A stretch of 64,000 nucleotides of DNA from Thermomicrobiales bacterium (lineage in GTDB: Bacteria; Chloroflexota; Chloroflexia; Thermomicrobiales; UBA6265), in assembly GCA_019637585.1 (NCBI GenBank), contig JAHBVL010000004.1:310001-374000 (forward strand). Direction: 5' to 3'. Shown piece after piece: positions 52,377 to 61,554 of the stretch; position 1 is the stretch's first letter, and each line of letters begins with the position of its first letter. Both the position numbers and the translations under genes were made by a program. Below the pieces are notes generated by a model, which saw only the letters and a list, made by a program, of their open reading frames with translations, had not been told where the DNA came from and did no database searches.

Positions 52377-54050
52377 ATGAACACCGTCATCATCATGGCC
52401 GACACCTTCCGTCGCGACCATATCGCCGCGTACGGCGTGCCGGCACCGTGGTCCCGGCCCGGTCACGAGAACGAGCCATTCATCGACACACCCAATCTGG
52501 ACCGGTTGGCGTCGCAATCAGCGCTGTTCGATCGCTTCTATCTGAGCTCTTATCCGACAGTGCCCTGCCGGTCCGATCTCTTCACCGGCACCTTCGGATT
52601 CCCCCATCGAGGCTGGCAACCACTGGAACCGGACGACGTCATTCTCTCCGAGCTGGCCGCGGCAAACGGCTACGTTCCGGCATTCATTTTCGACACGCCG
52701 ATGCTCGTTGCGGATTCGTACAACTACTCACGCGGCTTCGCCGCCTGGGATTTCATTCGCGGTCAACACTCCGATCGATGGGATGTCGACCCGGTTGTCA
52801 TGCCGATGCCTGCCCCGGCCCGCAAGCTCAAGAGCGTGCCGGCGACCCAGCGCTACCTGCGCAATACCCGCTTTCGCCAATCGGAAAACGACTGGATGTG
52901 CGCGAAAACGGTGACGCGGGCTATCGACTGGCTGGACGGCAACAAAACGCGGGACAGCTTCCTCCTCTGGATCGACATGTGGGATCCGCATGAGCCATTT
53001 GACGCGCCGGATGCCGACCTCGCCCGGTACGCCGATCCGTCCTTCTCCGGTGGCCAGAACATCTACCCGTCATATGGCCGGGCCGAATACATGACGAAGG
53101 CCGAGCGCAATCACGTTCGGGCGCTCTATGCGGCGCTGGCGACGGTCACCGACCGCTGGATCGGTCATCTGCTCGACGCGCTCACCTCGTTCGGGCTGGA
53201 TGGCAACACGATGGTTGTTTTCCTCAGCGATCACGGTCATCTCTTCGGCGATCACGGCTTACAGGGGAAACCGACCGGACCGCTGGGCAAGCTCTATGAG
53301 GTGACGACCCGGTGTCCGCTGATGATCAGGCATCCCGGTGGAGCCGGGGCGGGTCTGCGGAGCGACGCGATCGCCCAGCACCCCGACGTCACCGCAACGA
53401 TTCTCGACGCGCTCGGTATCGAGGCGCCCGCCAGCATGCAGGGACAATCCCTCCTGCCGGTCATGCGGGGCGAATCATCCGAACTGCGGCCCTTCGCCGT
53501 TTCCGGGCGGTTTTCCCGCCTGATCGACACTGGGGCGAAAACGTCGCTGGCCCGGCAGGAAGCGGCGGAGTTCGATGGCGCGGCCGGTATTGCCACACCG
53601 GGTGAGCCGCTGACGATCACCACCGAGCGATGGGCGTACTGTTGCCCGGCTCGGGGCAACGAAGCGGACGAGCTCTACGACCTGGACAACGACCCTGCCC
53701 AACAGCACAACGTCGCTGCCGACCACCCGGAGGTTGTTGCGGCGCTCCGATCGACGCTGGTGACGTTTCTCAGAGAAACCGGCGCGCCGGAAGCGCGGGT
53801 CGCGGTCTACGAGCGTGCGCAGCCTGCCGGTCCCGCGCTGATGGCCGATGAGACGCCACTTTTCGTTATCGACAATGGGCCAGCGCCCTGGTTGGCGTGG
53901 CTGAGCGAAGCGGAAGCGGCGTCGCGCATCGATGGGGATATCGCCGGTACGGCAGTGGAACGGACTACGTTCGGCGCCCTTCGAACCGGCCAGGATGCGG
54001 TTCTGATTCACATCCATGACCAGTTCTATGCGCCGGGCGATCTCCTGTAG
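52377..54050 (+). CDS. Sulfatase/alkaline-phosphatase superfamily hydrolase with Thr at the nucleophile position
   Basis: A 557-residue protein with the sulfatase fold. Metal-binding residues appear in MADTFRRDHIAAYG and VVFLSDHGHLFGDHGLQGKP. The nucleophile motif reads YPTVPCRSDLFTG, i.e. Thr61-x-Pro-x-Arg where sulfatases have Cys or Ser that becomes formylglycine. Cys64 is displaced by three residues. A Thr nucleophile is used by some phosphodiesterases of this superfamily, so this may be a phosphoesterase rather than a sulfatase. No signal peptide is seen. Confidence 0.85.
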   Translation: MNTVIIMADTFRRDHIAAYGVPAPWSRPGHENEPFIDTPNLDRLASQSALFDRFYLSSYPTVPCRSDLFTGTFGFPHRGWQPLEPDDVILSELAAANGYVPAFIFDTPMLVADSYNYSRGFAAWDFIRGQHSDRWDVDPVVMPMPAPARKLKSVPATQRYLRNTRFRQSENDWMCAKTVTRAIDWLDGNKTRDSFLLWIDMWDPHEPFDAPDADLARYADPSFSGGQNIYPSYGRAEYMTKAERNHVRALYAALATVTDRWIGHLLDALTSFGLDGNTMVVFLSDHGHLFGDHGLQGKPTGPLGKLYEVTTRCPLMIRHPGGAGAGLRSDAIAQHPDVTATILDALGIEAPASMQGQSLLPVMRGESSELRPFAVSGRFSRLIDTGAKTSLARQEAAEFDGAAGIATPGEPLTITTERWAYCCPARGNEADELYDLDNDPAQQHNVAADHPEVVAALRSTLVTFLRETGAPEARVAVYERAQPAGPALMADETPLFVIDNGPAPWLAWLSEAEAASRIDGDIAGTAVERTTFGALRTGQDAVLIHIHDQFYAPGDLL

Positions 54051-54116
54051 GGAGGCGCGAACCGCATACTACGCCCTATGGCGTCACTGTCCGAATCGTG
54101 AAGGGGAGGGTCCGGG

Positions 54117-54962
54117 ATGAGAATGCTGGTTACCGGCGGCAGCGGCAAGCTCGGGACATTCGTGGTTCGCGAATTCGCCAGTCATGGCTATGAGGTCGTG
54201 AGCGTCGACCAGAAACGCCCTGCCGACATGCCGGATGGCGTGCGATTCGTGCATGTTGACCTCCACAACATCGGCGAAGTGGCCGGCGCGATGCGGGGCG
54301 CCGACGGGGTGGTCCACCTGGGCGCCATACCCAATCCTTACGGATTCGCCGATGAGGTTGTCTTTTCCAACAACACCACCGCGACCTTCGCCGTTCTCCA
54401 GGCGGCATCCCTCCTGGGTGTGAAGAAAGCGGCCATCGCGTCGAGCGTTTCCGCGTACGGAGCCGCCTGGTCGCCAACGCCGTTGCTGGCTCGCTATGTG
54501 CCGCTCGATGAATCCCATCCGATGGACAATCACGATGCCTACGGGCTGTCCAAGGAAGTCGACGAACGAACCGCCGAGATGTTCGTGCGGCGAGATGGCA
54601 TGCAGATCGCTGCCTTGCGCTTTCACTGGGTGGGGCACCCTGACGAGATCGCCGGTATCGGCCCAGATGGCATGACCCAAGCGGAGTTGATTGCCAACGC
54701 CAAGATCCTGTGGGGTTACGTCGACGTGCGAGATGCCGCGTCCGCCTGCAGACTGGCGCTCGAGGCTGAATTCGACGGGTTCGAAGCGTTCAACATCGTC
54801 GCGCCGGATACCCAGAGTCACACGCCCACCGAAGATCTGTTGCGCACCTATGCTCCCTCAATCGAGATCCGCTCCCCGATTTCCGAAACAGATTCGGCGA
54901 TTTCGACGGAAAAGGCGCAGCGGATTCTTGGATGGACGTGTCGTCATGGGTGGCGTGACTAG
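54117..54962 (+). CDS. NAD(P)-dependent epimerase/dehydratase family protein
   Basis: A 281-residue short-chain extended SDR. The N-terminal MLVTGGSGKLGTFVVREF is the GxxGxxG nucleotide-binding motif; HLGAIPNPYGF and the catalytic YGLSKEVDERT (Tyr-x3-Lys) follow. Likely a UDP-sugar or related epimerase/dehydratase; the substrate is not apparent. ATG 54117 follows GGGGAGG. It stands after the sulfatase-like gene in the same direction with a 66-bp gap. Confidence 0.88.
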   Translation: MRMLVTGGSGKLGTFVVREFASHGYEVVSVDQKRPADMPDGVRFVHVDLHNIGEVAGAMRGADGVVHLGAIPNPYGFADEVVFSNNTTATFAVLQAASLLGVKKAAIASSVSAYGAAWSPTPLLARYVPLDESHPMDNHDAYGLSKEVDERTAEMFVRRDGMQIAALRFHWVGHPDEIAGIGPDGMTQAELIANAKILWGYVDVRDAASACRLALEAEFDGFEAFNIVAPDTQSHTPTEDLLRTYAPSIEIRSPISETDSAISTEKAQRILGWTCRHGWRD

Positions 54963-54983
54963 GGAGCCTCAGAAGAGTGCCAG

Positions 54984-55084
54984 TCATCCTGAGCGAAGCG
55001 AAGGATCTCTCCGTCATCTCCTGCCACGACCGTCGTCTCCCTGGAGACTGCCCGGCAGGAGATCCTTCGCTTCGCTCAGGATGA
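54984..55084. repeat. Long-arm hairpin repeat element
   Basis: A perfect 26-bp inverted repeat (54984-55009 and 55059-55084) encloses a 49-nt loop. Inside the loop, GTCTCC CT GGAGAC makes a second small hairpin. Its arms read TCATCCTGAGCGAAGCGAAG onward. The element at 6381-6486 has related arms and a loop with the same 'ccctggagactgc' core. Confidence 0.95.
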
Positions 55085-55225
55085 CGATGCCTTTCATGTC
55101 GCTCTGGCGCCGGCGCCGGGCATGTTGGCTCAGAATGACGCATAGCGAACTGGCCAGCTGTTAACGGGAATTGGATTGTTCATCCATCGTGTTTCCGCCG
55201 AGAGGCTCATCGACCAGAGGCGCCC

Positions 55226-57763
55226 ATGCCGTCACACCAGCGCCAGGAGTCCAGCCCGGATGCTCTCTTGCCCAGTGATTCGGGAGACCTCCCGATCCCC
55301 TTGATCGGGGCTGCGTTGCCCTCGCCCCTGACATCTTTCATCGGGCGGGAGCGGGAGGTTGCGGAGCTCGTTTCCCTGCTCCAGCAGTCACGGGTTCGTC
55401 TTCTGACGCTGACCGGACCGGGAGGCGTCGGCAAGACTCGCCTGGCGGTGCGCGTTGCTGAAGAGATTGCCGCTTCCAGTCAGCGGCGGGTGGCGTTCAT
55501 CGAGCTTGCTTCCCTGACGACGGCTGATGCCGTACCGGCGACGATCGGCCGGGCGTTTGGCATACAGGAAACGGGGCATGGCGCCTACGAGGAGGAGGTT
55601 GCCGCGGCCATCGCCGACGCGCGGTTGCTCCTCGTCCTGGACAACTTCGAGCGGGTCGTCGGCGTTGGGCCGTTGCTCACCGGCTTGCTGTCGCGCTGCG
55701 CCAATCTGACGATTCTGGTCACGAGCCGTATCGTGCTGCGGGTGTCAGGCGAATACGAATTCGCGGTACCGCCGCTCGAGGTTCCGGGCCGGGGTGCGCC
55801 GAGCGCCGCGATCGACAACTCCCCGTCGGTGCAGCTTTTCCAGGAGCGAGTCAGAACGTCCGCTGACGGGACGGCGCCCGATGAATTCGCGGTGGAGATG
55901 CCGATCGTCGCCGAGATCTGCCGGCGTCTCGATGGTTTGCCGCTGGCGATCGAGCTGGCGGCGGCCAGAACCCGGGTCTTCTCGCCGGCTGAGATGTTGC
56001 AACGTCTGCAAACGGGTCTGGCTCTGCTCAGCGACGGTCCTCGCGACGCTCCATCGCGGCTTCGGTCGATGCACGACGCCGTCGCCTGGTCGTATGGTCT
56101 GCTCACGCTGGCCGAGCAGCGCGTGCTCCGGCTCCTGAGCGTCTTTTCAGGCGGATTCACGCTTGCCTCTGCCGAAGCGCTTGCCACGAGACTTGGCGCG
56201 ATCGAGTCCGGCCGGCCCGACGGACCCGGTGGGGGACGGCCCGCTGGTGCGGCGAGTGCACCTCCTGTTTTCGAGATCGTCTCGTCCCTCACCGATCAGA
56301 GTCTCGTGCAGCGGTACACGGCTCCCAGCGGCCACACCCGTTTCAAGATGCTGGAGACCATTCGGGAATTCGGGCTCGATATGCTGGTTGCCGAGGGTGA
56401 GGAGCAGGCGGCGCGCAACGCGCATGCCCAATGGTTCACTGAGCTCGCCCGAGAGCCGGCGTCCGACCGGGTGATACTGTCATTCGTTTCTCGATCGGCG
56501 CCGCGTGAAAGCGAGCAGGACAATCTGCGCGCGGCGATCGCGTGGTCTCTCAGCAATGCGGATGCCGAGACCGCTGGGTTGCTGGCGAGCAGGTTGTGGG
56601 GTTTCTGGGCGCACAACGGACTCTACACCGAAGCGCGCGCCACGCTGGCCAGGGTCCTGCAGTGTCCCGGCCCAATGACACCGGATCTGCGGGCCAGTCT
56701 GCTCCTTGACGCGTCCAGATCGGCATGGTGTCAAAGCGACTTTGCTGCCAGTGGCACGCTCGCCTCGGAAGCACAAGCGATCTACGAGCACTCCGGCGAC
56801 CGGGCCGGCGTTGCCGCGTGCCTGGTCCGGCTGGGGGACGCGGCTCTGGCCAGCGATCCGCCGGTGGCGACTTCGCTCTTTCAGGAAGCGCTCGTGCTGT
56901 TGCGAGCCGGCGACGATATCGAGTCGCTCGCCAATGCCCTCAATTCCTTCGGCGACACGCTGATGTTCGCCGGCGACCTCGCCGGTGCACGAGCGGCCTA
57001 CGCCGAATGCCGCTCGCTGATGACGGGCCAGCCGGAGTCGCGATTGCTTTTCAATCCACTCGGTTGGGTGGCGCTTGCCGAAGGGGATCTCGATCTGGCA
57101 GAGCATCTGCTCGAGGAGTCCGTGGGCCATGCCCGCGAGCTGGGGTATGCCTACCCGGAGGCTGTGGGCATCCGGATGCTCGGACGGGTCGCGCTGGCGC
57201 GTGGCGATCTCCTCACTGCAGCAGACCGCTATCACCGGGCGCTGACGATCATGATCGAACTAGGCGCTTCACACGAAGCTGGCTATTGCGTCGCCGAGCT
57301 GGCGGCGGCTGCCGCAGCGGCTGGCGAGGCGGAGCTGGCGGCACGGTGGCTTGGGTTCGAGGAGGCGCAGCGCGGCCGGCAGAGTCTCGGCCTCAGCCCG
57401 GACGAGTCCAGTCTGCGCGACGAAGCGCTCGGCCGGGCGCGGGCCCTCCTGGGAGCGGATGCCTACGCGACCGCTTGGGAGGCGGGTCACCAGCTCACTG
57501 CAGCTGCCGCTTTTGCCGAAGCCAGGGCGTGGCGCCCGGCGACACCGAGTCAGCGTACGAGCGCGCTGACCCGCCGCGAACTGGAGATTCTGCACCATCT
57601 TGCCGCCGGGCGAACCAACCGGGAGATCGCCGGCAGTCTCTTTCTCGGCACCCGGACGATCGACACCCATGTCTCCAGCATTCTGACCAAACTCGGCGTC
57701 ACCACCCGGCATGCCGCGGTCGAGGAAGCCAGAAAACGAGCCCTCCTCCCGTCCTCTGACTGA
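55226..57763 (+). CDS. AAA-type ATPase/LuxR transcriptional regulator (second copy)
   Basis: An 845-residue relative of the regulator at 48125. Walker A GPGGVGKT is at residues 64-71 and Walker B at LLLVLDNFERV. The NB-ARC-like segment LPLAIELAAARTRVFSPAEML and long TPR-like helices follow, ending in a LuxR HTH (LTRRELEILHHLAAGRTNREIAGSLFLGTRTIDTHVSSILTKLGV, near the end). ATG 55226 is the only start consistent with the FIGREREVAELVSLL region. A hairpin follows, then a membrane-anchored cupin-like gene. Confidence 0.9.
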   Translation: MPSHQRQESSPDALLPSDSGDLPIPLIGAALPSPLTSFIGREREVAELVSLLQQSRVRLLTLTGPGGVGKTRLAVRVAEEIAASSQRRVAFIELASLTTADAVPATIGRAFGIQETGHGAYEEEVAAAIADARLLLVLDNFERVVGVGPLLTGLLSRCANLTILVTSRIVLRVSGEYEFAVPPLEVPGRGAPSAAIDNSPSVQLFQERVRTSADGTAPDEFAVEMPIVAEICRRLDGLPLAIELAAARTRVFSPAEMLQRLQTGLALLSDGPRDAPSRLRSMHDAVAWSYGLLTLAEQRVLRLLSVFSGGFTLASAEALATRLGAIESGRPDGPGGGRPAGAASAPPVFEIVSSLTDQSLVQRYTAPSGHTRFKMLETIREFGLDMLVAEGEEQAARNAHAQWFTELAREPASDRVILSFVSRSAPRESEQDNLRAAIAWSLSNADAETAGLLASRLWGFWAHNGLYTEARATLARVLQCPGPMTPDLRASLLLDASRSAWCQSDFAASGTLASEAQAIYEHSGDRAGVAACLVRLGDAALASDPPVATSLFQEALVLLRAGDDIESLANALNSFGDTLMFAGDLAGARAAYAECRSLMTGQPESRLLFNPLGWVALAEGDLDLAEHLLEESVGHARELGYAYPEAVGIRMLGRVALARGDLLTAADRYHRALTIMIELGASHEAGYCVAELAAAAAAAGEAELAARWLGFEEAQRGRQSLGLSPDESSLRDEALGRARALLGADAYATAWEAGHQLTAAAAFAEARAWRPATPSQRTSALTRRELEILHHLAAGRTNREIAGSLFLGTRTIDTHVSSILTKLGVTTRHAAVEEARKRALLPSSD

Positions 57764-57780
57764 ACGGTTGGCTCACGAAT

Positions 57781-57799
57781 CTCCGTATACGGAGTTTTT
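57781..57799 (+). terminator. Palindrome with T-run after the second LuxR gene
   Basis: CTCCGTATACGGAG (57781-57794) is a perfect 14-bp palindrome followed by five T residues. It could be a short terminator or an operator site; it lies 18 bp after the regulator stop and about 105 bp before the next gene. Confidence 0.55.
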
Positions 57800-57902
57800 C
57801 GCGCCTCGGTACAACTCCCGAACTCCACGGATGTTGTGCGGCTTCGCGCTGCTCATGATGGACGCAGCGTTTTCTCTGCCGAGTCTCAGGATGCCGTCGT
57901 CC

Positions 57903-59117
57903 ATGAACAAGACCATCACATGGTGTGCCTTGATGGTGATGCTTCTGACTGGTCTGGCGATCGGTCAGCTCTATTCGCTTGGACCGGTCAAGACGCAAAC
58001 CGGCACGGCATCCGAGACGCGGAGCGGAGATACCGCTGCGGCCTACTACGAGGCGGTGAACGAGCTCCTGGCGACCGGAGACGCTTCGGCATTGCAGTCG
58101 GTGTTGCATCCCGATTTCATCAATCATTCCCTGGATACCGATCGGGAAGGTCCGGCTGATGAGCTGATCGACGTTCTGCTCACGCTCGCGGGCACCTTCC
58201 CCGGTCTTCAGGTGGCAGCGTCGATCGCAGTGATTCAGGAGTCGATCGTGGCGGTCAGCCTGACGGCAACCGGCGCATCTTGGCTGGGGGAGGGAGGCAT
58301 CGAGCGTTGTTGCTCCTCACAAGTCACCGGGTACGAACTGCTTCGGATCGAACGGGGAACGATTGCGGAGCGCTGGGCGCATGCCGCCCTGCCTGGTCCG
58401 GGCATCATCGAGTCGCTCAGCGCGACAGACATCGAGCCCGCTCCTTTAGGCCGTGATCTCTATCTCTATCAGGTGACCCTCGATCGCTTCACCCGGCTCG
58501 ATCTGCAGAACCCGGAGGGGACGGTGCTCGTCGTCGAGTCGGGCGCCGTCGACGTTGTCGAGGTGGACATTCCCACCGGTCAGGCGCCCCGATCGCAAGT
58601 CTCCGCGACGCTCGCCCCGGGGGATTCTCGAGCGGTACGGAGTGGCGTGGCCTTCTCGCTGCGAAACACGGGCCTCGAACGGGCCAGCCTGTTGCTGGTG
58701 ACGCTCGACATTGTCGATTTCTCACGGATTCAACTCGCGAGCCCGGCGGGAGATGTCTCTCACGTCCCGGGCGTCCAGTACGAATTGCTGGCCTACGGCC
58801 CCGGCGCCCTGGCCGATTCCGGCCCGCTCCTGCTGGAGGCGCGCCTCGTTGCGCTCCCGTCAGGCAGCCAGATCACCGGCCACATTGTCCAGGAAGCAGA
58901 GATTGCCTTGATCGTCGATGGCCACATCGAAGTTGGCATCGCCGAGGGCCACGTGCGGCAGATGACCGGTCAGGGCACAGCCAGACGGCAGACCGATCAG
59001 GTCTCCGTCGTTGCGGGCCAGGCTATCGCCGTCAGCCGCGGCACCGAGATCTCCTATCACGCGGTCGAATCGGACACGGCGATCCTCCTGCTCTTCACGA
59101 TCACCCCAACCAACTGA
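57903..59117 (+). CDS. Membrane-anchored SnoaL-like/cupin-like protein (module B)
   Basis: A 404-residue protein. An N-terminal helix (TWCALMVMLLTGLAIGQLY) anchors it. Residues about 45-175 resemble a SnoaL/ester-cyclase-type NTF2 domain (AAYYEAVNELLATGDASALQSVLHPDFINHS, then FPGLQVAASIAVIQ). Two beta-rich cupin-like halves follow (GTVLVVESGAVDVVEVD; HIVQEAEIALIVDGHIEVGIA). It follows the second AAA-LuxR gene as 50649 follows the first. An alternative start is ATG 57888. Function unknown. Confidence 0.75.
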   Translation: MNKTITWCALMVMLLTGLAIGQLYSLGPVKTQTGTASETRSGDTAAAYYEAVNELLATGDASALQSVLHPDFINHSLDTDREGPADELIDVLLTLAGTFPGLQVAASIAVIQESIVAVSLTATGASWLGEGGIERCCSSQVTGYELLRIERGTIAERWAHAALPGPGIIESLSATDIEPAPLGRDLYLYQVTLDRFTRLDLQNPEGTVLVVESGAVDVVEVDIPTGQAPRSQVSATLAPGDSRAVRSGVAFSLRNTGLERASLLLVTLDIVDFSRIQLASPAGDVSHVPGVQYELLAYGPGALADSGPLLLEARLVALPSGSQITGHIVQEAEIALIVDGHIEVGIAEGHVRQMTGQGTARRQTDQVSVVAGQAIAVSRGTEISYHAVESDTAILLLFTITPTN

Positions 59118-59213
59118 TATTCCCGGGCACGACCCGCCGTGCCATGAGCGGGGACGGCGGAAGAAAAACGATTCCGCCCCCTCGTATACTCCAGCCGGGG
59201 TCGCATCGATCAG

Positions 59214-60446
59214 GTGGTCCCGGAGGATGTGGCGCAGGGGGTGCTGGTGGACGTTTCCGACAACGCATCGAAGGCCCGAACGAGGGGTTTCGCGACGACC
59301 GCCGTCCACGCGGGCGAGCGTCCTCACCGGCGACCCATCGTCCCGACGGCAACCCCGATCTTCCCGGCGACGTCTTATCTCTACGACGATATCGCCGCGC
59401 TCGATGCGGTGCTCGGAAGTGAAGAAGAGGGGTTTGCGTACTCTCGCTATGGCAATCCGACCACCCAGGCGCTCGAATCGGCGATCGCCGCGCTGGAGGG
59501 AACCGAAAGCGCCGTCGCGTTCGCATCGGGTATGGCTGCCCTGCACGCCGCCATTCTTCTCGACGTCAAATCCGGTTCGAAAGTGGTGGCATCGCGGAAT
59601 CTCTACGGCGCGACCGCTCAGCTGCTGACCACCGTTTTCGCGTCACTGGGAGTCGAAACGGTTTTCGCCGATCTCTCCGATATCGAAGGGCTGGCGCAGA
59701 CGCTCGAATCAGTCCGGCCGAGAGTCGTGCTCTGCGAAACGATTTCCAACCCCTTGCTGCGCGTCGTCGACCTGCCGGCCATTGTCGACATGGCGCATGC
59801 CGTCCGGGCCAAAGTGATCTGCGACAACACCTTCGCCACACCCGCGCTCGTCCAACCGGCGGCATTCGGTGTCGACACCGTCGTTCATTCCACGACCAAG
59901 TATCTCGGCGGTCATGGCGATGTCACCGGCGGCGCAGTCTGCACCAACGCGGAACGAGGCTACGAGTTGAATGAGCTGACCAAGCTCGTTGGTGGCGTGC
60001 CTGGTCCCTTCGAATCGTGGCTCACGTTGCGAGGGGTGAAGACATTGCCGCTGCGCATCCGGCAGCAAAGCGAGAACGCCGAAACGGTTGCCCGGTTCTT
60101 GCAGACGCATCCCCGCGTCGAGCGGGTCTACTGGCCAGGGTTTCAGCCAGGCGTTCCTGAGCGTGTGTTCAGCTCGCCGCTGCGAGGCGGGATGGTGGCT
60201 CTCGAAATCCGCGATGCCGGCCGCGAGGAGGTTTTCCGATTTCTGGAGCGCCTCGAGGTCTTTCTGCCGGGTACGACTCTGGGTGATGTCTACAGCCTGG
60301 CGCTCTATCCCGTCATCTCCTCTCACCGGGGGATGGACGACGAAGACCTGGCGGCAGCGGGGATCTCCCGGAGTCTGGTGCGGTTGTCGATGGGTATCGA
60401 GGATTCGGCCGATCTTGTCGCCGATCTCGATCAGGCGCTGGCGTGA
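59214..60446 (+). CDS. Trans-sulfuration family PLP enzyme (cystathionine gamma-synthase/lyase or methionine gamma-lyase type)
   Basis: A 410-residue PLP enzyme of the Cys/Met metabolism family. Motifs include YSRYGNPTTQALESAIAALEG, FASGMAALHAA, CDNTFATPALVQPAAFGVDTVVHSTTKYLGGHGDV (PLP lysine) and YPVISSHRGM. It could be cystathionine gamma-synthase, gamma-lyase or methionine gamma-lyase; sequence alone does not decide. Several GTG starts are possible (59214, 59229); GGAGG at 59221 would serve the latter. The next gene's GTG overlaps its stop. Confidence 0.88.
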   Translation: MVPEDVAQGVLVDVSDNASKARTRGFATTAVHAGERPHRRPIVPTATPIFPATSYLYDDIAALDAVLGSEEEGFAYSRYGNPTTQALESAIAALEGTESAVAFASGMAALHAAILLDVKSGSKVVASRNLYGATAQLLTTVFASLGVETVFADLSDIEGLAQTLESVRPRVVLCETISNPLLRVVDLPAIVDMAHAVRAKVICDNTFATPALVQPAAFGVDTVVHSTTKYLGGHGDVTGGAVCTNAERGYELNELTKLVGGVPGPFESWLTLRGVKTLPLRIRQQSENAETVARFLQTHPRVERVYWPGFQPGVPERVFSSPLRGGMVALEIRDAGREEVFRFLERLEVFLPGTTLGDVYSLALYPVISSHRGMDDEDLAAAGISRSLVRLSMGIEDSADLVADLDQALA

Positions 60447-60835
60447 ACAGCATTCGCTGGTTCAGAAGCAATTCGCGTCTGGTCTGGGCGGTCGTCGCGC
60501 TTGTGGCGATACCGGCGACATTCCTCCTGGCCAAAGAGCGGGGCGACGGCTGGATCGCCATTCTCTTCGCCATCATGCCCGACATCGGACTCGTCTACGG
60601 ATTTTCATCGTCGCTGGCCAAGGGCCAGCTCCATCCCCGCGCAGTGCCGCTCTACAACGCACTCCACAGTGTCGGTGGCCCAGTGATCGCTCTGCTCGTC
60701 GGGCTCTCGGGTCCCGCACCCGGCTGGATACTCGTGGCCGGGCTCGCCTGGCTCTCGCATGTCGCGTTCGATCGCGCCATCGGGTATGGGCTGCGAGACA
60801 GGAATGGGTATGTTCGGGGGCGAAGCGCCCAGTAG
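60443..60835 (+). CDS. DUF4260-family membrane protein
   Basis: A 130-residue small membrane protein of the DUF4260 type, with three or four hydrophobic segments. The family signature is strong: MPDIGLVYG, HPRAVPLYNALHS and AWLSHVAFDRAIGYGLRDRNGYV. Function is not established. GTG 60443 overlaps the stop of the trans-sulfuration gene, so the two are translationally coupled. Confidence 0.85.
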   Translation: MNSIRWFRSNSRLVWAVVALVAIPATFLLAKERGDGWIAILFAIMPDIGLVYGFSSSLAKGQLHPRAVPLYNALHSVGGPVIALLVGLSGPAPGWILVAGLAWLSHVAFDRAIGYGLRDRNGYVRGRSAQ

Positions 60836-60848
60836 GGTGATTCGCGGT

Positions 60849-61391
60849 TCAGTCTTCGAAGACGTCCGACAGGGAAAACGAGAAACCTGGAAGCGTGTCG
60901 GGGTCCGTGACCACTTCCCCTTCGCCGAAGACCCGTGGAGCGATCTCGGGCGCGTGGATGACGATCTGGCGCTGCCTGGGATAGACGACCCACACGCTCC
61001 TGACCCCGCCTCGCAGGAACAGCGCGACCTTCCGCTCGATCTCCCCCGGAGAGTTGCCGGGCGAGACCACTTCGATGGCGATGTCGGGAGGAATGGTCAT
61101 GAACGCCGAATCCTCCAGCGGCAGGCGCTCGGCGCTGACGAACGCGATATCCGGGGCGAGGACGGTGTCTGGGTCACGTTGCAGGAGGACCATCGGATCT
61201 CCGACAAACAGATCGCCGAGCTTCTCCCGGCGGATATGGATTCCCAACAGCATCGCGAGAATTCCCACGACCTTCGCATGACTCGGCCTCGGTGACATCA
61301 CTTCGTGCAGCTCCCCCTCGACCAACTCGAAGCTCGAGTCCCGTTCCATCTGCAGCAGGTCTTCGGCTCTTCGTAACTGTGTGCTGACCAT
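60849..61391 (-). CDS. Uma2/DUF820-family endonuclease-like protein
   Basis: A 180-residue PD-(D/E)XK-fold protein of the Uma2 (DUF820) type. Typical segments are YELVEGELHEVMSP (here SSFELVEGELHEVMSP), PDIAFVS, IAIEVVSPGNSPGEIERKVALFLRGGVRSVWVVYPRQRQIVIH. These families are abundant in Chloroflexota and cyanobacteria; their role is unsettled. The start at ATG 61391 is used because the open frame upstream is unlike the family. Confidence 0.88.
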   Translation of the reverse strand: MVSTQLRRAEDLLQMERDSSFELVEGELHEVMSPRPSHAKVVGILAMLLGIHIRREKLGDLFVGDPMVLLQRDPDTVLAPDIAFVSAERLPLEDSAFMTIPPDIAIEVVSPGNSPGEIERKVALFLRGGVRSVWVVYPRQRQIVIHAPEIAPRVFGEGEVVTDPDTLPGFSFSLSDVFED

Positions 61392-61463
61392 TGGAGTGCT
61401 CCGCCGAACGACGTGTGATCGCTGATACGCCCAGTGTGTCACGTCGGCGTGCCTGCCGCCACC

Positions 61464-61492
61464 TTGCCTCAGCAACGCTGATCCACTATCTT
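61464..61492 (+). promoter_or_regulatory. Candidate sigma-70-type promoter for the MoeB fusion gene
   Basis: TTGCCT (61464-61469) and TATCTT (61487-61492) are separated by exactly 17 bp and lie 63 bp before the start codon at 61555. Spacing is ideal, though both boxes deviate from consensus. Confidence 0.45.
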
Positions 61493-61554
61493 GACCGATA
61501 ACTACGGAATTGCGGTTCCAAGCTCACCCCGGGACCGCGTGGAGACGATACCCA

